The notes under the pieces are model-generated. The model ran no database searches. It had not been told where the DNA came from and saw only the letters and a program-made list of their open reading frames with translations. Below are positions 46,609 to 53,170 of a stretch of 53,170 nucleotides of DNA, one piece after another. The DNA lies in NCBI RefSeq assembly GCF_005116455.1, contig NZ_SWBP01000010.1, positions 1 through 53,170 on the forward strand, read 5' to 3'. This DNA comes from Pedobacter cryophilus (lineage in GTDB: Bacteria; Bacteroidota; Bacteroidia; Sphingobacteriales; Sphingobacteriaceae). The position numbers and the translations under genes were made by a program. Numbering within the stretch: the stretch's first letter is position 1; the number at the start of each line of letters is the position of its first letter.

Positions 46609-47562
46609 ATGCTTAGAATCTATTATAAAAAAAATACCCGACTTGCGAAGGAATATGATTTAACCTTATTGAGGGATATTCCCATGGAAAGTTTGGTTTG
46701 GGTAGATCTACAAAACCCAACAATAGAGGAAAAAGTAACCATAGAGACTTATTTTGATATTAAATATTCTTCAGAAGAAGAATCAGTAGAAATTGAAAGC
46801 TCTTCTCGTTTTAGCGAAGTTGATAACGAAATTATTATCAATTCTAATTTCTTATCCATTAATGAGCAAGGTTTTGAATACAGTCCGGTTTCTATGATTT
46901 TAGAAAAAGGGATTTTATTTACCTACCGGGATGATGATTTAAAAACTTTTGGTGAATCGGTAAAGAAAATTAGATCAAACCCTACTTTATATGTAAACGG
47001 CTATCAAATTCTTTCTACCATTTTAGAAACTTGTATAGATCAAGATGCAGATTTGATTGAAAATATAGCCCGTGAAATTGCCGAGCTTAATAAAAGTTTA
47101 AAAACAACCACTGAAAAAGTAGATGAAGACGACCTTTTAAAGATTTCTTCTTTGCAAAACGACAATATGATGTTGCGTGAAAACATTATAGATAAGCAAA
47201 GAATGATTTCATCTTTAATGCGCTCTTCCACTTTCCCGGAAGAATCTATGGGTGTTTTACGTTTAATGATTAAAGATATTAGCTCTTTATTAGAACATAA
47301 TAAATTTGCCTTTGAGCGATTAGAATATCTTCAGGACACTTTTTTAGGTTTAATTAACATTGAGCAAAACAGAATCATCAAAATATTTACGGTAGCCACT
47401 GTGGCTTTTATGCCTCCAACTTTAATTGCCAGTATTTACGGAATGAATTTTAAAGTGATGCCCGAATTAAATTGGCAGTACGGTTATTTAGTAGCCATTG
47501 TTTTAATGATACTTTCTTCTTTTGGAACTTTAGTTTATTTTAAAAAGAGAAGGTGGCTGTAA
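46609..47562 (+). CDS. corA: CorA-family magnesium transporter
   Basis: A 317-residue protein with a large cytoplasmic domain, a long helix and two C-terminal membrane helices. The signature YGMNFKVMP (GMN motif) follows the first helix (TVATVAFMPPTLIASI), and the second helix (YGYLVAIVLMILSSFGTLVY) ends with KKRRWL. It is predicted to conduct Mg2+ or other divalent ions as a pentamer. The ion cannot be fixed from sequence. It is divergent from the radical SAM gene. Confidence 0.96.
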   Translation: MLRIYYKKNTRLAKEYDLTLLRDIPMESLVWVDLQNPTIEEKVTIETYFDIKYSSEEESVEIESSSRFSEVDNEIIINSNFLSINEQGFEYSPVSMILEKGILFTYRDDDLKTFGESVKKIRSNPTLYVNGYQILSTILETCIDQDADLIENIAREIAELNKSLKTTTEKVDEDDLLKISSLQNDNMMLRENIIDKQRMISSLMRSSTFPEESMGVLRLMIKDISSLLEHNKFAFERLEYLQDTFLGLINIEQNRIIKIFTVATVAFMPPTLIASIYGMNFKVMPELNWQYGYLVAIVLMILSSFGTLVYFKKRRWL

Positions 47563-47575
47563 AAGAGTATCAAGC

Positions 47576-47776
47576 TGCTTGTAGAAAGTATCAAGACACA
47601 AGTATCAAGTATCAAGATGCTTGTAAATAGTATAAAAAAGTAGTATCCAGTATTAAGTTTATAAACGTTTTAGGTTCTTGATACTTGTATATAGTATAAA
47701 AAAGTAGTATCCGGTATCAAGTTTATAAACGTTTTAGGTTCTTGATACTTGATACTCATATCTTGATACTAAATCA
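47576..47776. repeat. GTATCAAG-rich repeats with a 64-bp tandem duplication
   Basis: The gap between corA and the SDR gene is filled with GTATCAAG/CTTGATAC units. A 64-bp segment (about 47621-47684) is repeated directly at about 47685-47748 with few differences (TATAAAAAAGTAGTATCC starts at 47631 and again at 47695). No coding potential. Confidence 0.85.
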
Positions 47777-47794
47777 ATACTAATTACTTGAAAC

Positions 47795-48613
47795 TTATTC
47801 CTTATTCAAAAACATCCTCACTAAACCCATAAACCAGGCATCAGGTAAAACCCTTCTTAAAAATAGCAGAAACGGAGCTCCGCTACCAACAGCATATCGC
47901 AATCTAAAATTATTACTATTTGCTGCTTTCCAAATAATTTGCGAAACCACTTCTGGACCAGGTGCTGCGGCGGCAGCTTTTAAATAATTTGCAGAAATTC
48001 TATCGGCGTAAGCATCATATACTGTTAAACCCTCTTTCTTTAAGGTATCAGGAGAACGATCATAAAAATCAGTACGAATAGCTCCAGGCTCAATCAATTT
48101 AACTTTTACGTTGAAAGGCCGCAATTCAAAACTTAATGATTCTGAAAAACCTTCTACCGCCCATTTTGTACCATGATACAAACTGTACAAAGGAAAAGTT
48201 AATCGTCCGCCAACAGAAGCGATATTAATAATAGTTCCACTTTTTTGTTTTCTAAAATAAGGGATAAATTGTTGACAAACGCTCATCAATCCAATTACAT
48301 TGGTATCAAATTGCTTTACAATTTGATCTTTAGTGGCGGCTTCAAAAGGTCCTAAAGCTGCATAACCAGCATTATTAACCAATACATCTATCGCACCAAA
48401 ATCTTTTAAAGCCATTTCAAAAACCTGCTGAATGTTTTCTTCTTTTAAAACATCTAAAGCATAACATTTGATATGATCGTAATTAATTAGTTCTGTTTCA
48501 TTTATAGGTTTCCTCATAGTTGCAGCTACATTCCACCCTTTACTGGCAAAGTAAATAGCTGTTGATTTTCCAATTCCTGAGGATGCTCCGGTAATGAATA
48601 TGGTTTTAGACAT
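47795..48613 (-). CDS. SDR family oxidoreductase
   Basis: The frame is open to 48667, but MSKTIFITGASSGIGKSTAI at the ATG 48613 is the normal N-terminus (272 residues). It has the TGASSGIG nucleotide-binding motif, NNAG, the catalytic Ser in INIASVGGRL, and Tyr-x3-Lys in LYHGTKWAVEGFSESL. A short-chain dehydrogenase that uses NAD(P); the substrate is unknown. It diverges from icmF. Confidence 0.95.
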   Translation of the reverse strand: MSKTIFITGASSGIGKSTAIYFASKGWNVAATMRKPINETELINYDHIKCYALDVLKEENIQQVFEMALKDFGAIDVLVNNAGYAALGPFEAATKDQIVKQFDTNVIGLMSVCQQFIPYFRKQKSGTIINIASVGGRLTFPLYSLYHGTKWAVEGFSESLSFELRPFNVKVKLIEPGAIRTDFYDRSPDTLKKEGLTVYDAYADRISANYLKAAAAAPGPEVVSQIIWKAANSNNFRLRYAVGSGAPFLLFLRRVLPDAWFMGLVRMFLNKE

Positions 48614-48764
48614 GGTGTGTGTTTTAATCAAATATAACATAAACAAAAAACAAACTTTGTTAATCAATTTGCCTTAAACCAAGTTTTTAGACTAAACCCT
48701 AATTTGGTCATCAAATTCATGTCTATCGAACATCTTAATACTATGCTTTATGAGTTCAAAAACG

Positions 48765-48772
48765 TAAATTTG
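48765..48772 (+). promoter_or_regulatory. -7 box (TAAATTTG) for icmF
   Basis: Exact TAnnTTTG match, 33 bases before the ATG at 48806, inside the longer open frame from 48704. Confidence 0.5.
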
Positions 48773-48805
48773 CCCACCTTTTTAAATGATTTTAACGCCC
48801 GGAAC

Positions 48806-51800
48806 ATGCAAGAAACCGAAGTATATAAACCTAAAAATAAAATCCGATTTGTAACCGCAGCATCTCTTTTTGATGGTCATGATGCTACAATTAACATCAT
48901 GCGAAGGATTTTACAATCATCTGGTGCAGAAGTAATTCATTTAGGACATAATAGATCTGTGGATGAGGTGGTAAATTGTGCCATTCAAGAAGATGTACAA
49001 GGTATTGCCATGACATCTTACCAAGGCGGACATATAGAATACTTCAAGTATATGTATGACCTTTTGCAGGAAAAAAATGCTAAACACATTAAAATTTTTG
49101 CCGGTGGTGGTGGCGTCATTCAGCCAGAAGAAATTAAAGAATTAGAAGCCTACGGCATCACTAAAATATATTCACCTGATGATGGCCGTAGCATGGGTTT
49201 ACAAGGAATGATCAACGATATGTTGATTAAATGTGATTTCCCTACCATCGTTAAATTAAACGGAGAAATTAAAACTTTACCCAATAGAAATATTAAATCT
49301 ATTGCTTCAGCGATTTCTGTTGCCGAGAATTTCCCTGCAGCAGCAGTTGATTTTTTAAATGAAGTTCAAAAACTCATTGGAAATAAAACCATCCCCGTTT
49401 TAGGTATAACTGGTACTGGCGGGGCAGGAAAATCATCTTTAGTGGATGAATTGGTACGCAGGTTTCTGGTTGAAACTGATAAAACAATGGCCATTATTTC
49501 TGTTGATCCATCTAAAAGAAAAACAGGTGGTGCCTTACTCGGCGATAGAATAAGGATGAACGCCATTAACAACCCAAGAATTTATATGCGTTCTTTAGCT
49601 ACTCGTCAGGCTAATTTGGCGCTCTCTAAATACGTTCAAGAATCTATCAATATCTGCAAAGCTTCTGGTTTTGATTTAGTAATTGTAGAAACCTCTGGAA
49701 TTGGGCAATCAGATACTGAAATTACCGAACATTGCGATGTTTCTTTGTACGTGATGACTCCCGAGTTTGGCGCCGCTACGCAATTAGAAAAAATTGATAT
49801 GTTGGATTTTGCCGATATGGTGGCCATCAATAAATTTGATAAAAGAGGTGCGCTAGATGCAATACGTGATGTAAGAAAACAATACAAGCGCAACCATATG
49901 ATCTTTGAAGCTAAGGATGAAGATTTGCCAGTATATGGCACCATGGCTTCTCAATTTAATGATCCCGGCACAAATAATCTGTTTTCCGCTTTGATGAAAA
50001 AGATCAAAGAAAAAACCGGAATTGATTTTGATGCTAAAATGGCTTTCACCAAAGAAGAATCAGAAAAAATATACATTATACCACCAGATAGAACTCGTTA
50101 TTTGGCAGAAATTGCCGAATCTAATGAGGCTTATAATGAATACGTAAATGCACAATCTAAATTTGCTCAACAGCTTTTTCAACTGCATGGCACTATTGAG
50201 CTTTTAGAAAAAAGTAAAGGAGATGATGCAACCATTCAATCTTTAAAAGACACTTATGCCCTTATAGAAGAAAAATTAGATGGCGAGTGTAAAAGATTAT
50301 TAAGAGAATGGCCTGCAACGGTAAAACAATACAAAGCAGAAAACTTCATTTATAAAGTTCGTGATAAGGAAATCAAACAGTCTTTATTTTACGAATCACT
50401 TTCTAAACTTAAAATTCCTAAAATTTCTTTACCTAGATATGAAGCTTGGGGAGATATATTAAAATGGTTATTAACCGAAAACTTACCAGGAGAATTCCCT
50501 TATGCGGCCGGTGTTTTTCCGCTGAAGCGTGAAGGAGAAGACCCTACCCGTATGTTTGCCGGCGAAGGCGGACCAGAACGTACCAATAAGCGTTTTCATT
50601 ATGTTTCTTTTGGGCAACCTGCAAAACGTTTATCTACAGCATTTGACTCGGTTACATTATACGGAGAAGACCCGCATGTTCGTCCTGATATTTATGGTAA
50701 AATTGGAAATTCAGGGGTAAGTATTGCAACTTTAGACGATGCTAAAAAACTATATTCTGGTTTTGATTTATGCGCACCAGCAACTTCAGTTTCCATGACT
50801 ATTAACGGCCCAGCGCCAATGCTTTTGGGCTATTTCATGAATACAGCCATTGATCAGCAATGTGAAAAATACATTACTGAGCATGGTTTAGAAACTGAAG
50901 TTTCTGAAAAAATTGATGCCATTTATAAAGCTAAAGGAATTAAAAGACCACATTACGAAGGCGAATTACCTAAAGGAAATGACGGCTTAGGATTAATGCT
51001 TTTAGGAGTTACGGGAGATCAGGTTTTGTCTCCTGAAATTTACAATCAGATAAAAGCAAAGGCGATTGCCAGTGTTAGAGGAACCGTACAAGCCGATATT
51101 TTAAAAGAAGACCAAGCACAAAACACTTGTATTTTCTCTACAGAATTTGCCTTGCGAATGATGGGCGATATTCAGCAATATTTTATTGATGAAAAAGTAA
51201 GAAACTTCTATTCAGTTTCTATTTCTGGCTATCACATTGCCGAAGCAGGTGCTAATCCAATTTCTCAATTGGCATTTACGCTTTCAAACGGATTCACTTT
51301 TGTAGAATATTATTTAAGCAGAGGCATGCATATTGATGATTTTGCACCTAACCTCTCCTTCTTTTTCTCTAACGGAATAGATCCAGAGTACGCTGTAATT
51401 GGAAGAGTAGCTCGTAGAATTTGGGCAAAAGCCATTAAACAAAAATACAAGGGGAATGATCGTTCTCAGAAACTGAAATATCATATTCAAACTTCCGGAC
51501 GCTCTTTACATGCTCAGGAAATTGATTTCAACGATATCCGCACTACGCTACAAGCGCTTTACGCCATTTATGATAACTGTAATTCGCTACATACCAATGC
51601 TTATGATGAGGCTATTACCACCCCAACAGAAGCATCTGTACGTAGAGCAATGGCTATTCAGTTAATTATTAACAGAGAATTGGGCTTGGCTAAAAATGAA
51701 AATCCGCTGCAAGGCGCATTCATTATTGAAGAATTAACAGATTTGGTAGAACAAGCGGTTTTAACCGAATTTAAACGAATCAACGATCGTGGCGGTGTTT

Positions 51801-52177
51801 TAGGCGCAATGGAAACCATGTATCAACGCAGTAAAATACAGGAAGAATCTTTGTATTACGAAACCTTAAAACATAATGGCGAGTACCCAATTATTGGTGT
51901 GAATACTTTTTTAAATAAAGAAGGTTCTTTAACGGTGAGTCCGGGGGAAATTATTAGAGCCACCGAAGAAGAAAAACAATTACAAATCAGCAATTTGAAA
52001 GCTTATCAAAACAGAAATGCCGATAAAACTGAAGATCTTTTAAAAGATTTACAACTAAAAGCCATTCATGGCGAAAATATTTTTGAAGGCTTAATGGAAG
52101 CTTCTAAATACTGTTCTTTAGGGCAAATTTCTAATGCACTTTATGAAGTTGGTGGGCAGTATAGAAGGAATATGTAA
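48806..52177 (+). CDS. icmF: Fused isobutyryl-CoA mutase IcmF
   Basis: From the ATG at 48806 ([20 protein letters not shown]) the product has 1123 residues. It contains, in order: a B12-binding domain ([17 protein letters not shown]), a G-protein chaperone domain (Walker [23 protein letters not shown]), a linker, and the mutase TIM barrel with the C-terminal part. Two substrate-pocket residues point to isobutyryl-/butyryl-CoA: Phe584 in TRMFAGEGG (Tyr in methylmalonyl-CoA mutase) and Gln772 in [10 protein letters not shown] (Arg in that enzyme). It interconverts isobutyryl-CoA and butyryl-CoA by a radical. The alternative start at 48704 lies upstream of a TAAATTTG box. Confidence 0.94.
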   Translation: MQETEVYKPKNKIRFVTAASLFDGHDATINIMRRILQSSGAEVIHLGHNRSVDEVVNCAIQEDVQGIAMTSYQGGHIEYFKYMYDLLQEKNAKHIKIFAGGGGVIQPEEIKELEAYGITKIYSPDDGRSMGLQGMINDMLIKCDFPTIVKLNGEIKTLPNRNIKSIASAISVAENFPAAAVDFLNEVQKLIGNKTIPVLGITGTGGAGKSSLVDELVRRFLVETDKTMAIISVDPSKRKTGGALLGDRIRMNAINNPRIYMRSLATRQANLALSKYVQESINICKASGFDLVIVETSGIGQSDTEITEHCDVSLYVMTPEFGAATQLEKIDMLDFADMVAINKFDKRGALDAIRDVRKQYKRNHMIFEAKDEDLPVYGTMASQFNDPGTNNLFSALMKKIKEKTGIDFDAKMAFTKEESEKIYIIPPDRTRYLAEIAESNEAYNEYVNAQSKFAQQLFQLHGTIELLEKSKGDDATIQSLKDTYALIEEKLDGECKRLLREWPATVKQYKAENFIYKVRDKEIKQSLFYESLSKLKIPKISLPRYEAWGDILKWLLTENLPGEFPYAAGVFPLKREGEDPTRMFAGEGGPERTNKRFHYVSFGQPAKRLSTAFDSVTLYGEDPHVRPDIYGKIGNSGVSIATLDDAKKLYSGFDLCAPATSVSMTINGPAPMLLGYFMNTAIDQQCEKYITEHGLETEVSEKIDAIYKAKGIKRPHYEGELPKGNDGLGLMLLGVTGDQVLSPEIYNQIKAKAIASVRGTVQADILKEDQAQNTCIFSTEFALRMMGDIQQYFIDEKVRNFYSVSISGYHIAEAGANPISQLAFTLSNGFTFVEYYLSRGMHIDDFAPNLSFFFSNGIDPEYAVIGRVARRIWAKAIKQKYKGNDRSQKLKYHIQTSGRSLHAQEIDFNDIRTTLQALYAIYDNCNSLHTNAYDEAITTPTEASVRRAMAIQLIINRELGLAKNENPLQGAFIIEELTDLVEQAVLTEFKRINDRGGVLGAMETMYQRSKIQEESLYYETLKHNGEYPIIGVNTFLNKEGSLTVSPGEIIRATEEEKQLQISNLKAYQNRNADKTEDLLKDLQLKAIHGENIFEGLMEASKYCSLGQISNALYEVGGQYRRNM

Positions 52178-52222
52178 TAGAGTCCGCAGTCGGTAGACGG
52201 CGAACCGTAGTCTGAATTAAAG

Positions 52223-52262
52223 AAAAGCAGTTATTTCCAAATTGGGAATGCTGCTTTTTTTT
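52223..52262 (+). terminator. Intrinsic terminator after icmF
   Basis: AAAAGCAG and CTGCTTTT arms with inner pairing TTCC/GGAA, followed by a T-run (TTTTTTTT). Confidence 0.85.
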
Positions 52263-52281
52263 GAAAGGCAATTTCCTGTTT

Positions 52282-52395
52282 TCATAGCTCCCGATAGCCC
52301 GGCTATTCGCTACAAATCCGCTCGCTCTTGGTCCCGTGGTTTTTTCGCTGCTATCCGCCTTATTTTACTTAGGCTAGCAAAAACTTTTTAAATGT
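52282..52395. repeat. Intergenic dispersed repeat (GCCGGGCTATCGGGAGC family)
   Basis: On the minus strand it contains GATAGCAGCGAAAAAACC, CGGGACCAAGAGCGAGCGG and GAATAGCCGGGCTATCGGGA. These blocks are familiar from intergenic regions of many Bacteroidota genomes. Together with the icmF terminator it fills the 381-base gap before the cold-shock gene; I see no gene there. Confidence 0.65.
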
Positions 52396-52529
52396 GTTTA
52401 CAAAACCTAAACCATTTGAAGCACTCATTATAAAAGAGCGCAATACTATAAAACAGTTTTAAGAACCTCCATTATGTTTAACTTTTATTTTAAATTGTTT
52501 TATTATTAGTTTAATCCATTTATTTGATT

Positions 52530-52537
52530 TACATTTG
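52530..52537 (+). promoter_or_regulatory. -7 box (TACATTTG) for the cold-shock gene
   Basis: Exact TAnnTTTG match, 21 bases before the ATG at 52559. The mRNA leader would be very short, unlike the long structured leader of E. coli cspA. Confidence 0.6.
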
Positions 52538-52558
52538 CCTAATTAAAAATTAGTAAAA

Positions 52559-52750
52559 ATGAGTAATGGAGTAGTAAAGTTCTTCAATTCAACCAAAGGA
52601 TTTGGTTTTATTAAAGAAGACGGAACAGACAAAGAATACTTTGCACATGTTTCAGGTTTAGTAGATGACGTTAGAGAAAACGACGAAGTAACATTCGATT
52701 TACAAGACGGAAAAAAAGGATTAAATGCTATAAATGTTAGACTTGCTTAA
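52559..52750 (+). CDS. Cold-shock domain protein
   Basis: A 63-residue single cold-shock domain: MSNGVVKFFNSTKGFGFIKE holds RNP1 (KGFGFIK) and EYFAHVSGL holds RNP2. It binds single-stranded RNA/DNA and acts as an RNA chaperone. Length and sequence are typical of Bacteroidota CspA-like proteins. It is transcribed alone, between its own -7 box and a strong terminator. Confidence 0.96.
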   Translation: MSNGVVKFFNSTKGFGFIKEDGTDKEYFAHVSGLVDDVRENDEVTFDLQDGKKGLNAINVRLA

Positions 52751-52789
52751 TTAGCAGTTGAATTAATATAAATCACATTTAAAATCGTT

Positions 52790-52824
52790 AATAACCATTG
52801 CCAAAAGCAATGGTTATTTTTTTG
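52790..52824 (+). terminator. Intrinsic terminator after the cold-shock gene
   Basis: Perfect arms AATAACCATTGC and GCAATGGTTATT with a 5-base loop and TTTTTTT tail. Confidence 0.95.
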
Positions 52825-52899
52825 TACCCTAATTTATAAGATTTATTAAGGTAGAAAAGCACTGAATAAAGGGATCAAGCGTAAAAGTTGGGGACTAGC

Positions 52900-53170
52900 T
52901 TAGGCATAAATTTTAGATAATCGGAACAGGAAGAATTTAACATTTCTCACCCCTCTAAATTGAGATCTAAGAGCCTTTATTTTTGCATTAAATGATTCTG
53001 CTGATGCATTTGTGCTTTTATTATCAAAGTAATTCAATATGGTTTCATAATTGTTTTGAATGGTTCTTGCTATGGTATTAAAGGATTTGTAGCCTAATCT
53101 CTCTATTTTATTATACCATATTGCTAATTTTTTAAAAGCGACTAATCTATCTTTTGAATGGCTCAATATG
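52900..53170 (-). mobile_element. ISL3-like transposase, C-terminal part cut by window edge
   Basis: The frame is open to the window edge and ends at the stop 52900-52902. The visible part (about 90 residues) matches the C-terminal end of ISL3-like transposases: a helical WYNKIERLGYKSFNTIARTI, the conserved STNASAESFNAKIKALRSQF containing the last acidic residue of the DDE set, and FRGVRNVKFFLFRLSKIYA. The TTG at 53166 is only the first start-like codon in view, not the true start. The IS end probably lies in 52870-52895 (GATCAAGCGTAAAAGTTGGG), but only one end is visible so the terminal repeat cannot be confirmed. Confidence 0.85.

Noticed and set aside
47576-47776. CRISPR-like array in the GTATCAAG repeats
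   Set aside because: Repeats are short and irregular without unique spacers, and no cas gene is near.

Overview
The window looks like the chromosome of a member of the Bacteroidota, most likely a Pedobacter-like Sphingobacteriaceae species. Seen directly: AT-rich DNA, many secreted proteins with type IX secretion (T9SS) C-terminal domains of type A and type B, start sites preceded by TAnnTTTG boxes rather than Shine-Dalgarno sequences, and phylum-typical genes (Rpb6-like omega, DUF4835, the bamD-rpoZ-coaBC-DUF4835-recN block). The genus is inference; there is no rRNA gene to test it. I found no tRNA, rRNA or CRISPR array.

Region 1-8.0 kb (minus strand): the 5' part of a giant secreted multidomain protein (TIG, FG-GAP, Ig-like, HYR-like, propeller), whose end lies outside the window. 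It contains almost identical 240-bp tandem repeats and is coupled to a small secreted protein. A Ycf48/BNR-like secreted protein and a DUF2147 protein follow. Region 8.3-10 kb (plus): ruvB and an unknown gene.

Region 10-20.3 kb (minus): a 1684-residue T9SS protein with three ~340-residue modules, a lipoprotein, a 584-residue secreted protein, and a NarL-type response regulator with its TPR-containing histidine kinase. The same inverted repeat (ATACGCA-N5-TCGTAT, same orientation) lies upstream of the giant gene, the 584-residue gene and the response regulator gene, and occurs nowhere else that I could find. I propose a local two-component regulon controlling surface or secreted proteins. This is my best candidate for an undescribed system.

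Region 20.5-29 kb: dienelactone hydrolase, ATP-grasp protein and queG; then an island of intergenic repeats with an overlapping small-ORF/DUF6169 pair; then an MFS exporter, a GtrA protein, a type B T9SS protein, DUF3820 and PhzF. Region 29-35 kb: the housekeeping run bamD-rpoZ-coaBC-DUF4835-recN, then fabI. Region 35-48.6 kb: lipoproteins, clpC, ettA, a YkuK-like protein, amt, an SRPBCC protein, a radical SAM protein, corA and an SDR. Region 48.8-53.2 kb: a fused isobutyryl-CoA mutase (icmF), a cold-shock protein, and the 3' end of an ISL3-like transposase cut by the window edge. Several starts were moved downstream because a TAnnTTTG box or a signal peptide places the true start inside the longest open frame.
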